Shown here: positions 7,402 to 16,266 of the stretch, one piece after another | Position numbering within the stretch: position 1 is the first letter of the stretch | Layout of the letters: every line of letters begins with the position of its first letter | Made by a program: the position numbers and the translations under genes | Notes under the pieces: model-generated | Databases searched by the model: none | Told to the model about the DNA's origin: nothing | Seen by the model: only the letters and a program-made list of their open reading frames with translations | Assembly: GCA_021157645.1 (NCBI GenBank) | Contig: JAGGWC010000183.1 | Location: forward strand, 1-17,981 | Source of the DNA: Candidatus Cloacimonadota bacterium | Lineage (GTDB): Bacteria > Cloacimonadota > Cloacimonadia > Cloacimonadales > TCS61 | DNA length: 17,981 nt | Direction: 5' to 3'

Positions 7402-8472
7402 ATGGCTAAAAAGAAAAAAGTGAAATTTAAAGAATCGATAGGTTTGGATATCGGTGAACACAGCATAAAGATGGTCCACCTTAAGAAGCTGCATCAAGGA
7501 TTTGCTCTTCTTAATTGTGAATCCCGTTCTACTATTGCTGAAGGTGTTGAACCGGTACGTTCCGATCTTTCACCAGATCGTTTTGCACCTGTACTATCGA
7601 GTATGTTGAAAACAATGAAAATCAAACCGAGACAGATCAAACGTCTCGTATCGTCAATTGGTGGAGAAAACACAAGCATTAAGCAGATAAAGACTATATT
7701 TCTTCCTGATGATGAGCTTGAATCGGCTCTATTTTTTGAGGCAAAAAAACATCTACCGATAAGCGGTTCGGAAATGATGTTGGATTATCAAGTTCGCAGG
7801 GTGGAAGAGAAATCAAATAATATGCACATTCTGTTAGCTTCTGCAACTAAAGAACTTGTAAATAATCATACAAATATTCTCACATCAGCTGGCATTATCC
7901 CTGGAATAATAGATTTAGAAGCTTTAGGTGTAGCCAACAGCTTTGCACTTAATAATCCTGTTGATGATGGAGTATATGTGCTTTTGGATATTGGTGCTTT
8001 CCAAACTAACATGGTAGTTTTTGGTCCTGATTCGAAATTCTTTGCTCGTAATATTGATTGGGGCGGCTTCAATTTTACAAAAGATATAATGAAAGCAAAG
8101 AATATGGATTATCCTGAAGCAGAAGAATATAAATTTGAGAATGGATTGAAAAAAGATGACAATGTATCAAATAAAGATTCTCTTATTGCATTGGATATTA
8201 CAGAGAAAACAACAGCAGAGCTTATGGTTCAAGAAATCAAGAGATCTCTACGTTTTTATGTGAAAGAAGCTGGAACTAGTGATTTCAGAAAAGTTCTTCT
8301 TTCTGGTGGGGGTGCAAAACTTATCGGATTGGCAGAATACTTGAATGAAAATTTAAATATTCCTACAGAAGTATTTAATCCGTTTATGAGCATAGAAAAA
8401 CCTGCAAAATATTCAGATGAAACAGATCCTGAATTTGCTTTAGCTGTCGGCTTAGCATTAAGACCGGAATAG
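7402..8472 (+). CDS. pilM: PilM, actin-like ATPase of the pilus alignment complex
   Basis: A 356-residue cytoplasmic protein of the FtsA/PilM actin fold, the usual PilM length. ESIGLDIGEHSIKMVHL (11-27) is the first phosphate loop, GVYVLLDIGAFQTNMVVF (190-207) the second, and VLLSGGGAKLIGLAEYL (298-314) the adenosine motif. PilM binds nucleotide and the N-terminal cytoplasmic tail of PilN, linking the inner-membrane alignment complex to the motor. GAGGT lies upstream of the ATG, and the gene starts the canonical pilMNOPQ order. Confidence 0.95.
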   Translation: MAKKKKVKFKESIGLDIGEHSIKMVHLKKLHQGFALLNCESRSTIAEGVEPVRSDLSPDRFAPVLSSMLKTMKIKPRQIKRLVSSIGGENTSIKQIKTIFLPDDELESALFFEAKKHLPISGSEMMLDYQVRRVEEKSNNMHILLASATKELVNNHTNILTSAGIIPGIIDLEALGVANSFALNNPVDDGVYVLLDIGAFQTNMVVFGPDSKFFARNIDWGGFNFTKDIMKAKNMDYPEAEEYKFENGLKKDDNVSNKDSLIALDITEKTTAELMVQEIKRSLRFYVKEAGTSDFRKVLLSGGGAKLIGLAEYLNENLNIPTEVFNPFMSIEKPAKYSDETDPEFALAVGLALRPE

Positions 8473-8483
8473 AGAGGCGAAAT

Positions 8484-9068
8484 ATGAATGAATTATTTTT
8501 TAAGATAAACTTAAATAAGTATGGTGATTTAAAGCAGAAAGCGGAATCTGAAAAAAGAGTATTCCAATATACTCTTATTGGTTATATTCTTGTAATTGTG
8601 ATCATGACAGGTTTTGTGATCGGTCTTAATATGGATTTGAAAACTAAGATCGATAGTAGAAGCAAATTATTAAATGAGATCAGAGATAAGATCGAAACAT
8701 ACGAAATCTCTGGTGAATTTCTTACAAAGCAGGATTTAGAAAGAATGGCAGTAATAAGTAGAGAGAGGATATTTTGGGCTAAGAAATTAGTTGCTTTATC
8801 TGAAAAAACTACTGATAAAATTGCCATCACAAACTTTTCTTTCAAGGGTAATAACCTGAGTTTGTATGGTATAACAAAAGTTGATAAAAATCAGAAAGAA
8901 TTTGATCTGATAGATAATTTTATCACTGAACTGAAGAATAATGTCCATATTAATGCAGATTTTCCTGAGATTACGTTTGTTCTTTCTCGTCTTGATTATG
9001 AAAAAGATGTAGAAATATTGCGTTTCCAAATTGATCTGATTTCAGAATCTTCTAAGAAGGAAAGGTAA
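8484..9068 (+). CDS. pilN: PilN-like inner-membrane alignment protein
   Basis: 194 residues with a short cytoplasmic tail, FKINLNKY (6-13), that corresponds to the conserved PilN INLLPY-type motif bound by PilM. One membrane helix follows (about 28-49), then a periplasmic coiled coil (about 50-80) and an alpha/beta ferredoxin-like domain. Sequence similarity to textbook PilN is low beyond the motif, so the call rests on the motif, topology and position between pilM and pilO. The spacing to pilM is 11 bases and to pilO 3 bases. Confidence 0.85.
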   Translation: MNELFFKINLNKYGDLKQKAESEKRVFQYTLIGYILVIVIMTGFVIGLNMDLKTKIDSRSKLLNEIRDKIETYEISGEFLTKQDLERMAVISRERIFWAKKLVALSEKTTDKIAITNFSFKGNNLSLYGITKVDKNQKEFDLIDNFITELKNNVHINADFPEITFVLSRLDYEKDVEILRFQIDLISESSKKER

Positions 9069-9071
9069 AAT

Positions 9072-9620
9072 ATGAGAAATAAATACTTAGCTTTACTTTT
9101 CGTCATGATATTATCTGCAATTGTTTTCTTTTATTTGAGTTCTAATACAATAAAAGCCAAGATAGATTTAGTTGATAGATATGATGAAGAAATAAAAATT
9201 AAACAGGAAATACTCAATAGTGCAAAAGTGCTAAATGAACAACTCAAAGAAGTTTCTAAAGTAATTACAAATAGTATGACAACAAAACGATATTACAATG
9301 CTAGTGAAGTTAATGCTTTTGTAAAAAAAATAGCTGATCTTGCAGATAAATATAAGATCCCTGTAAACTCAATGTCTCCAAAAGTAGTAGCATCTTCCGA
9401 TAAAAATCTGGTTCAACAACAATATAGTTTTTTATTGGAATGTACTTATGTTCAATTTGGACAATTTTTGACTGATCTTGAAAGCTTTGATCAGATAATA
9501 GAAATCAGCGAATTGAATGTGAAGCCAATTAAAACAGATAATTTTGAAATTGAGAGACCGGAAACACGCTACAAAGTAACAATTCAATTATCTACATTTA
9601 AAATTATCAAGGAGGCATAA
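9072..9620 (+). CDS. pilO: PilO-like inner-membrane alignment protein
   Basis: 182 residues: a membrane helix (about 5-25), a periplasmic coiled coil (about 30-65) and a ferredoxin-like domain with VNAFVKKIADLADKYKIPV and the PilO-like phrase YVQFGQFLTDLESFDQIIEI. PilO pairs with PilN in the periplasm. It starts three bases after the pilN stop, with AAGGAAAGG upstream, and one base separates it from the next gene. Function follows from topology and gene order. Confidence 0.87.
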   Translation: MRNKYLALLFVMILSAIVFFYLSSNTIKAKIDLVDRYDEEIKIKQEILNSAKVLNEQLKEVSKVITNSMTTKRYYNASEVNAFVKKIADLADKYKIPVNSMSPKVVASSDKNLVQQQYSFLLECTYVQFGQFLTDLESFDQIIEISELNVKPIKTDNFEIERPETRYKVTIQLSTFKIIKEA

Positions 9621-9621
9621 T

Positions 9622-10170
9622 ATGGAAGAAAAATATCTGAAGGATTTTGTCATCTCACTTGTTGTTATACTCCTGCTGGCTTTTGGAATGAATAATGTTT
9701 CTTTACTTAGAAAAGTGGAAACAATTCCTAAAGAATCAAAATATGCTGGTTTGGTAATGGGTGAAGAACTACTATCTCAAATAAAAGAAATTGAAAGTTC
9801 TATTCAAGATAGAAAAGATTTTGTTTTTACTGTAGAAAAAGATCCACTCGAACAAAATTTAATTGTTAAGACCATGAAAGATCTGCAAACTCAATGGCGT
9901 AGGAAAATAGAAAATATGGTTCGTCTTGAATCAACAATTATTCCTGAAAATGGAGAGAAAAGAGCTGCTATTACCTATAAAGGTTCTACAACTATTTACA
10001 AGATAGGTGATGACTTTATTAAGGGCAATATCATTGATATTGAACAAGGAACAGTAACTTATAATTATAAGGGAACAGTTGGAACAATCAATGTGAAAAA
10101 ACTTCCTGAAAAACCGATAGAAATTCAGGAAAATAATAAAACAAAAAAAAATAGACAATATAATTGGTAA
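9622..10170 (+). CDS. PilP/GspC-like periplasmic linker with an N-terminal membrane helix
   Basis: 182 residues. A membrane anchor (about 8-26) is followed by a linker, then VEKDPLEQNLIV (71-82), which resembles the DPF motif of PilP. A C-terminal beta domain (about 115-160) contains YKIGDDFIKGNIIDIEQGTVTYNYKG, the HR/PilP fold that contacts the secretin N0 domain. Classical PilP is a lipoprotein, but there is no lipobox cysteine here; the transmembrane anchor makes the protein look like GspC. Its place between pilO and the secretin supports the role. GGAGG lies 6 bases before the ATG. The tail after residue 165 is Asn/Lys-rich and probably disordered. Confidence 0.78.
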   Translation: MEEKYLKDFVISLVVILLLAFGMNNVSLLRKVETIPKESKYAGLVMGEELLSQIKEIESSIQDRKDFVFTVEKDPLEQNLIVKTMKDLQTQWRRKIENMVRLESTIIPENGEKRAAITYKGSTTIYKIGDDFIKGNIIDIEQGTVTYNYKGTVGTINVKKLPEKPIEIQENNKTKKNRQYNW

Positions 10171-10184
10171 TTAAAGGAGAATTT

Positions 10185-11597
10185 ATGAAAAGTTTTAAGT
10201 TAAAGAATAGTTCTGGAATCACGATGCTATTTTTAATTGCATTTTTATTAGGAACTTTCAACCTATTGGCTGATGATGGAGATTTATTGCAAAAAAAAAT
10301 TACATTAGATGCTGAAGATGCTTCTGTCTCAAATATTATTTCAACAATGGCTAGACTTAGTAATTGTAATATTGTATTAGCGATGGATACATCAACTAAG
10401 GACAAGGGAGAAAAAGAAGAAAGAAAAATTACGATCCACATACAGGATGTTCCAATTGAACAAGCTTTGGCTTTGGTTGTAAAATCAATTGGGCTATCTT
10501 ACCGTCTGATCGGAGAAAAAACTTTCATCGTTGGGGATAAGGCAAGAATCGAAGAAGAGATTGGTGAAAGAACTTATGTGATCAACCTGAATTATGTTGA
10601 TGTTAATAAGATAACTAATGCCTTAGAGATTATGCCCGGAGAAGCTGTAGCTATTGAAGGACAGAATTCCATACTGATTCGTGCAAACCCAGAAACCTTT
10701 GCCGAGATTACAAATAGAATAGCAGAGATTGATGTTCCTCAAAAACAAATTGAAATTCGTGCCAGACTAATCGAGATTTCAATTTCAGAAGCTGAAAAAT
10801 ATGGAATCGATTGGTCAAAGCTGAACAATCTTACAACAATTCTTGCTGAAGATCCACTAGCAGAAAATGGCGCAGGATTACCTTTCAATTATCAAGATCC
10901 TTCAGGAGAATCACCTCATGGCGAGTTATCTGCTTTCGGTGAACTTCCCGAAGATCAATATTTCCAAAGAATGGATCAATTATCTGATATTGGGCATTTC
11001 AGTCGTCAACTCACTGCGTTTGATATCACATTAGACTGGCTTCTGGCAAATAATGCAGCCCAACTTCTTACAGATACAAGAATCACAGCATTAAATGGCG
11101 AAGAAGCTGAAATTCTCATTGGTGAAGTTATTCCATTTGTTGTGATAGATAACGATAAACAAGTTCAAGTAGAAAGAGAAGAAGTAGGTATTAAATTAAA
11201 GATTAGACCTACCGTTAACAAAGATGGCCAGATTACTACTATGATTGAACCTGAAGTAAGTTCTGTGATGGAACTTGTGGGTGGTTATGTTCCCCGAACC
11301 AAAGTAAGAAAAATAATCACAACAGTAACAGTTCCAAATGGAAAGAAAATTATTATAGGAGGCTTACTTAGTAGTAATGTTATACACACAACTAATAGAG
11401 TTCCAATTTTATCTTCAATACCATTTATAGGAAAATTATTCCAGCATAGCGTAAAGGACTTGAAGAAAACAGATCTTATTATTGAGATCACACCAACAGT
11501 TGTTAGTTACTCCGAGGATGTGGAATACAATATAGACGAAAACCTTGAAAAACGTTTGATTATAGAAAAAGATTCAAATGAAAATGAAGACCAATAG
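10185..11597 (+). CDS. pilQ: Secretin, PilQ/GspD family (short form)
   Basis: The outer-membrane pore through which the pilus or secreted protein passes. The start is the ATG at 10185, with AAAGGAGA 5 bases upstream; an in-frame ATG 21 bases earlier would overlap the previous gene and lacks a ribosome site. Of 470 residues, 1-29 are a signal peptide, about 38-118 the STN/N0 domain, about 130-185 one N1 (secretin_N) domain, and about 188-440 the secretin core. The core carries VPNGKKIIIGGLLSSN and the hallmark RVPILSSIPFIGKLFQ (405-420), followed by LIIEITPTVV. The protein is short for PilQ or GspD (usually 600-750), with no AMIN domains and only one N1-like repeat. It follows the PilP/GspC-like gene, its expected partner. 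Confidence 0.95.
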   Translation: MKSFKLKNSSGITMLFLIAFLLGTFNLLADDGDLLQKKITLDAEDASVSNIISTMARLSNCNIVLAMDTSTKDKGEKEERKITIHIQDVPIEQALALVVKSIGLSYRLIGEKTFIVGDKARIEEEIGERTYVINLNYVDVNKITNALEIMPGEAVAIEGQNSILIRANPETFAEITNRIAEIDVPQKQIEIRARLIEISISEAEKYGIDWSKLNNLTTILAEDPLAENGAGLPFNYQDPSGESPHGELSAFGELPEDQYFQRMDQLSDIGHFSRQLTAFDITLDWLLANNAAQLLTDTRITALNGEEAEILIGEVIPFVVIDNDKQVQVEREEVGIKLKIRPTVNKDGQITTMIEPEVSSVMELVGGYVPRTKVRKIITTVTVPNGKKIIIGGLLSSNVIHTTNRVPILSSIPFIGKLFQHSVKDLKKTDLIIEITPTVVSYSEDVEYNIDENLEKRLIIEKDSNENEDQ

Positions 11598-11605
11598 GAG
11601 GGAAC

Positions 11606-13237
11606 ATGAAATTCAATAAGTTTTTATTACTTATAGTTGTTTTGCTTGTTTTTGCAGGTATCTTTGTTACAGCTTGTGATAACCGAATTTTAGATCCTGA
11701 AGATGTTGAAGGCGGAACTGAAAATTACATTTTAACAATGTGGGCAGAACCAGACACTATTTATGCCGATGATGAAAACGGAACATATGCCACTATCTAT
11801 GTTCTTGTAAAAGATCAAAATGATTTCGTTATTTTTGATCAAAGAGTTAATTTTGGTGCGAATATGGGAAATATTATTGCTTATGATATTACAGATAGTA
11901 CGGGTGTTGCATCTGTAGAATTCTGGGATGATGGAATTCCAGGAGTTGCAACAATATCTGCATATACAGAGCATATTTACATTGATGCAGATGGCGAAGA
12001 AGCTACCATTACTGCATCAGAGCAAATGAGTGTACATATTGTTCCTCAAGGTGGTGGAAACCCTACGGATGTGAATTCAATCGGTTTCGATTCTCAGGGA
12101 CAGGTGGATATTCAAGTTGCAGGGACAGGTGGAAATGAGTCCTATAACTTTATTGTGAGTCTTTATGACGTTAACGGTAATCTTGTCCAAGAGCCCAAAG
12201 ATGTTTATTTTCAGTTTGTTAATGCTCCAATTGGGACAAGTATTAATAATACAATATTTTGGCCAAGTACAGATTCATTATCTGTAGTATCTTCTGGCGG
12301 AAAAGCAAGTATCCCGATTAGTAGTGGAGATAATTCAGGTACAGTTAGTTTGAGAGCTTTTACTTACAATGATACAATCCTGATCTCAACGGTAAAATCT
12401 GAAATTGTTGTACATTCGGGACCTCCAAATTCTGTTGCGATTTCCATTGGTGGTCAAGATACAGGTGAAGAAATGGGTAGCGGAATTTGGAATATTGAAT
12501 GTGCTGCTTTTCTAACAGATCAATATAATAATCCTGTGGATTATGGGACAGCTGTCTATTTTTCTTTAAGTGATACAGTCTCTTTTGCTTCTATTTATGC
12601 TCCTGGTTATGTAGGTAACGAAAATGCTGATGGTGATTCTACTAGTGGAGTAGCATACACATATTTGAATTATGATGGAGCTCATATTAATGATTCTATT
12701 ATAGTAAATGTTGAAGTTTCCAATAGCATTCCAGGTCAACAGAATTTTACAGATAGTCAAATTGTGATTTTACCAATGCAATTTGCTAACATAGAAATGA
12801 TTGCAATTCCACAGCATGTTGATTGGGATATTTATGATAATCCACCGGATTGGAAAAGTGATGAGTTTAATCTTTCTCCAAAATTTAGAGTAATCGTTCG
12901 AGATGGTCAACAAAATCTTATTAAAAATCAGGAAGTTACTTTTACTTCTACATTGGGTGTACCGGTACATGAAGATCAATTAAATATGAATCCAACTAAT
13001 TCAAATTTTGAACCGGATTTTACCGATTTTACTGGACCTGGTAATGATGGTGAACCACTATCTGAGGAAAATGTAAATAATGGTGAGATTATTCAATTAT
13101 TTAGGTTTTACAAATATGAATGTCCTCCACCTATCCCATCACCTCCGGGATCAATTCAGGCTCAGATCACGGCTACCATTGTGGGAACACAAACTTCTGC
13201 TACAGCACAGGTAGTTCTGAATAGATATGTAGATTAA
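11606..13237 (+). CDS. Lipoprotein with several Ig-like (invasin/Big-type) domains
   Basis: 543 residues. A signal peptide ends in the lipobox VTAC, with the lipidated cysteine at residue 24. The rest is almost entirely beta-rich, with about four Ig-like units (roughly 40-146, 160-270, 275-390 and 395-540). The first has the invasin/Big_1 look: ATIYVLVKDQNDFVIFDQRV ... TDSTGVASVEF. The third contains AAFLTDQYNNPVDYGTAVYF, the same module style. I see no catalytic motif. It starts 8 bases after the secretin stop, with AGGAGGG upstream, and ends 9 bases before pilB, so it is part of the operon. Possible roles are an outer-membrane partner of the secretin, a substitute pilotin, or a surface protein displayed by the machine. 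It is not a recognisable PilF/PilW pilotin (no TPR repeats). Function unknown. Confidence 0.82.
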   Translation: MKFNKFLLLIVVLLVFAGIFVTACDNRILDPEDVEGGTENYILTMWAEPDTIYADDENGTYATIYVLVKDQNDFVIFDQRVNFGANMGNIIAYDITDSTGVASVEFWDDGIPGVATISAYTEHIYIDADGEEATITASEQMSVHIVPQGGGNPTDVNSIGFDSQGQVDIQVAGTGGNESYNFIVSLYDVNGNLVQEPKDVYFQFVNAPIGTSINNTIFWPSTDSLSVVSSGGKASIPISSGDNSGTVSLRAFTYNDTILISTVKSEIVVHSGPPNSVAISIGGQDTGEEMGSGIWNIECAAFLTDQYNNPVDYGTAVYFSLSDTVSFASIYAPGYVGNENADGDSTSGVAYTYLNYDGAHINDSIIVNVEVSNSIPGQQNFTDSQIVILPMQFANIEMIAIPQHVDWDIYDNPPDWKSDEFNLSPKFRVIVRDGQQNLIKNQEVTFTSTLGVPVHEDQLNMNPTNSNFEPDFTDFTGPGNDGEPLSEENVNNGEIIQLFRFYKYECPPPIPSPPGSIQAQITATIVGTQTSATAQVVLNRYVD

Positions 13238-13246
13238 GGAGAATCA

Positions 13247-14956
13247 ATGACATTTAAACCGCAATATGCTAAGTTAGGTGAAATATTAGTACATCAAGAA
13301 ATAGTTTCTGAAGTCCAGATTAAAGAAGCTCTACAAAAGCAAAAGAACTTTCATCTAAAGATAGGACAAACACTGCAGAAGCTTGGATACATAACTGAGA
13401 AACAACTTCTTGGTGCATTACATCTTCAACTTGAATATGAAGTTGTAGCTTCTAATGAACTTATGGAGTTAGATTCCGAAATCATTAAGCAGATTCCTGA
13501 ACCATTTGCTCTGGAAAATCAAATAATGGCAATTCGGGAAGAAAGTGGTTCAATTGTTGTTGCTATGGTTGATCCTGAAAATATTGTTATTCAAGATAGT
13601 TTAAAGAAAATATTAGGGAAAAATATAATTCCTGTCTTAATTGGTGAAACTACTTTAGCTGATACTTTAGAACGATATTATAAGACGATTAGAACTTCTT
13701 CACAGGTAGATGATGCTGTCGGTGAATTTGATTTTGTTGCTGTGGATGAAGATGAAAATGAAATCTCCATCGATTCTAAAGGTGAAGCAGATGCACCGGT
13801 TGTAAAACTGATAAATCTGATCATTACCGAAGCGATAAAATCTAACACCACAGATATTCATATCGAACCGCTCACGAAGAAGACCAGAGTTAGATTTCGT
13901 ATCGATGGGGCATTACGTGAAGTAATGTCTCCACCGATCGGTTTACATGCTGGTATGGTTTCTCTGGTTAAGGTTATGGCGAAACTGAATATTGCAGAAC
14001 GAAGGTTGCCTCAAGATGGTCATATTTCTCTAAAAACACCGATGAAAAGTGTGGATGTACGTGTTTCAATTGTGCCAACAGTTACCGGTGAGAAAGTGGT
14101 AATGCGGCTTTTGGATAAAGGAGAATTCGGATTTGATCTTACTACATTAGGTTTTACAGATAGTAATTTTGAGATGTTCCATAAATGGATCCGAAGACCT
14201 TATGGAATTAATATTGTATCTGGTCCTACCGGTAGTGGTAAATCAACAACTTTACACGCTGCTTTAAAAGAGATTAGAAATATTGAAAATAATATTGTTA
14301 CTGTGGAAGATCCTGTAGAATATAGATTAGATGGAATTACACAGATTGAAACTAAAGCAAAAATAGATCTTACTTTTGGACGATCATTACGGTCTGTGTT
14401 GCGTCAAGACCCGGATATCGTTCTCATTGGTGAGATTCGAGATGAGGAAACTGCTGATATTGCTATCAAATTTTCTTTGACCGGTCACCTAGTTTTTAGC
14501 ACACTGCATGCAAATGATGCTCCCTCTACCATAACCCGACTATTGGATATCGGAATTCCAAGTTATCTAGTAGCTTCATCTTTGAATCTGGTTATGGCTC
14601 AGAGATTGGTGCGAAAAGTATGTAATAATTGTAAAGTTGATTACACACCAACTTCTAAAGAACTAGCAAGTGCAGGTATTTCGGAAGAAGAAGGTAAGCA
14701 TATTAATTTTAAGAAAGGTGAAGGTTGTGTTCATTGTGATAATACAGGATATTCGGGAAGAACTGGTATCTTTGAAATGTTAGAGATAACACCGGAAATC
14801 CGTAAGTTGATATTTGCCGGTGAAAATCAAGATATGATTCGCGATGCTGCAGTAAGAAATAATATGATGACACTTCATGAAAGTGGAATAGAAAAAGTGA
14901 AAATGGGAATTACTTCAATTCAAGAAGTAATCAAATTTACAATATCAGAACAATGA
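13247..14956 (+). CDS. pilB: PilB/GspE-type extension ATPase with an MshEN domain
   Basis: 569 residues, usual PilB length. The N-terminal MshEN region has two 24-residue units (9-32 and 38-61) separated by five residues and each ending in Gln, as in c-di-GMP-binding MshE; the first residue of each unit is Lys instead of Arg. A linker (about 150-185) is acidic. The ATPase has TTDIHIEPL (201-209), Walker A GPTGSGKS (326-333), Asp box VTVEDPVEYRLDG (351-363), Walker B DPDIVLIGEIRD (388-399) and the His box GHLVFSTLHA (413-422). Four cysteines (459, 462, 494, 497) form the PilB/GspE zinc site. It powers filament assembly at the inner membrane with PilC. AAGGAGA precedes the ATG, and pilC follows after 18 bases. 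Confidence 0.96.
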   Translation: MTFKPQYAKLGEILVHQEIVSEVQIKEALQKQKNFHLKIGQTLQKLGYITEKQLLGALHLQLEYEVVASNELMELDSEIIKQIPEPFALENQIMAIREESGSIVVAMVDPENIVIQDSLKKILGKNIIPVLIGETTLADTLERYYKTIRTSSQVDDAVGEFDFVAVDEDENEISIDSKGEADAPVVKLINLIITEAIKSNTTDIHIEPLTKKTRVRFRIDGALREVMSPPIGLHAGMVSLVKVMAKLNIAERRLPQDGHISLKTPMKSVDVRVSIVPTVTGEKVVMRLLDKGEFGFDLTTLGFTDSNFEMFHKWIRRPYGINIVSGPTGSGKSTTLHAALKEIRNIENNIVTVEDPVEYRLDGITQIETKAKIDLTFGRSLRSVLRQDPDIVLIGEIRDEETADIAIKFSLTGHLVFSTLHANDAPSTITRLLDIGIPSYLVASSLNLVMAQRLVRKVCNNCKVDYTPTSKELASAGISEEEGKHINFKKGEGCVHCDNTGYSGRTGIFEMLEITPEIRKLIFAGENQDMIRDAAVRNNMMTLHESGIEKVKMGITSIQEVIKFTISEQ

Positions 14957-14974
14957 TAAAATTAAGGAAAATTT

Positions 14975-16228
14975 ATGGCTAGTTTTCAGTATACAATTAA
15001 AGATGTAAAAGGAATTCGCGTAGAGGGTGTGATTAAAGCAAACTCTATGGATGAAGCAGTAGATAAGCTCACTCAAGAGGGAAATGTTATTATTTCCGTG
15101 AAATCTTCTGCCGAAGGTGCTTTTAGAGGTAAGATGTCGATGTTTGATAAATTGATGCTTACCATTTATAAAATTAGAACAGGTGTAAGTTTAAAAACTC
15201 TTGTATTTTTTACAAGACAGCTTTCTACAATGTTTTCAGCTGGATTAACAATAGAAAAATCAATAACAAATCTTGAGAAAGAAGAAAAAAATAAGAAATT
15301 TAGAAAAGTATTATCGAAGATATCCAACGACATTAAAAAGGGATTTAGTTTATCAGAATCTATGGAACAACATCCTGGTGTTTTTAATGCTCTTTATGTA
15401 TCTTTGGTGAAAGCCGGTGAAGTATCTGGTACATTGCACACAATTCTGGATGAACTTGCAGAATATCTGGAAAAAATAGAAGATACAAAAAGAAAAGTAG
15501 GCTCTGCTCTCGCGTATCCCATATTTATTGTAGTATTTCTAGCATTTGTTGTGTGGGCTCTATTTTACTATATTATTCCTATGTTTGCAGCAGTGTATGA
15601 AAGCTTTAATGCAGATTTACCAGCACCAACTTTGGCAGCAATTGCAATTAGCAAGATCATTAGAGAAAATTTATTTTTAACATTAATAACCATTCTAGCA
15701 ATTTTTATGGGATTCTTTTTATTCTATCTATCTGATAGAGGAAAATTAATCATAGATACAATTGTGCTCAAAATTCCGGTAATCGGTAAAGTGATAGAAA
15801 ATTCTATAATGAGTAAATTTGCCAGAACATTCAGTATTCTTATGTATGCTGGAGTTCCTATTATGGAAACAATGGAATTGGTTGAGAATGTTGTCCAAAA
15901 TGCAAAGATTGAAAATGCAGTAAAGAAAGCCAGAAAAATGGTGAAAGAAGGATTCACTGTTGCTGGCGCTTTCCGAAAGACAAAAGTATTTCCTTCAACT
16001 CTTTTACAATTGATGGCAACTGGTGAGGAAACAGGAGATATGGATAACCTGTTGCGTAGAGCAGCAGAATTCCATCAAAAACTTGTTGATTCTGTAATCG
16101 ATAGACTTACAGCATTGATAGAGCCGATGTTAATCATTCTGATGGCTGGAGTTGTAGGATATATAATTATTATTATCTATCTTCCAATATTTAATCTGGG
16201 ACTGGCAATCAGTTCGGGAATGAAATAA
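14975..16228 (+). CDS. pilC: PilC/GspF inner-membrane platform protein
   Basis: 417 residues, typical for the family. An N-terminal cytoplasmic segment with FQYTIKDVKGIRVEGVI (4-20) is followed by two GspF domains: residues about 75-200 (FFTRQLSTMFSAGLTIEKSI) and about 278-403 (KFARTFSILMYAGVPIMETM). Three membrane helices are visible at about 181-202, 232-252 and 382-403. The motif KAGEVSGTL (146-154) and its partner ATGEETGDM (348-356) are conserved in both halves. PilC couples the PilB and PilT motors to pilin insertion and removal. It is the last gene before a strong terminator. Confidence 0.96.
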   Translation: MASFQYTIKDVKGIRVEGVIKANSMDEAVDKLTQEGNVIISVKSSAEGAFRGKMSMFDKLMLTIYKIRTGVSLKTLVFFTRQLSTMFSAGLTIEKSITNLEKEEKNKKFRKVLSKISNDIKKGFSLSESMEQHPGVFNALYVSLVKAGEVSGTLHTILDELAEYLEKIEDTKRKVGSALAYPIFIVVFLAFVVWALFYYIIPMFAAVYESFNADLPAPTLAAIAISKIIRENLFLTLITILAIFMGFFLFYLSDRGKLIIDTIVLKIPVIGKVIENSIMSKFARTFSILMYAGVPIMETMELVENVVQNAKIENAVKKARKMVKEGFTVAGAFRKTKVFPSTLLQLMATGEETGDMDNLLRRAAEFHQKLVDSVIDRLTALIEPMLIILMAGVVGYIIIIIYLPIFNLGLAISSGMK

Positions 16229-16236
16229 AAAGAAAT

Positions 16237-16263
16237 AAATGCCCGGATTAACCGGGCATTTTT
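16237..16263 (+). terminator. Rho-independent terminator after pilC
   Basis: GCCCGG (16241-16246) and CCGGGC (16252-16257) form a GC-rich core around an ATTAA loop; flanking A-T pairs extend the stem to 10 bp, and a T run follows (16259-16263). It lies 8 bases after the pilC stop, a classic intrinsic terminator. Its T run ends three bases before the pilD start codon. Confidence 0.9.
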
Positions 16264-16266
16264 ATT

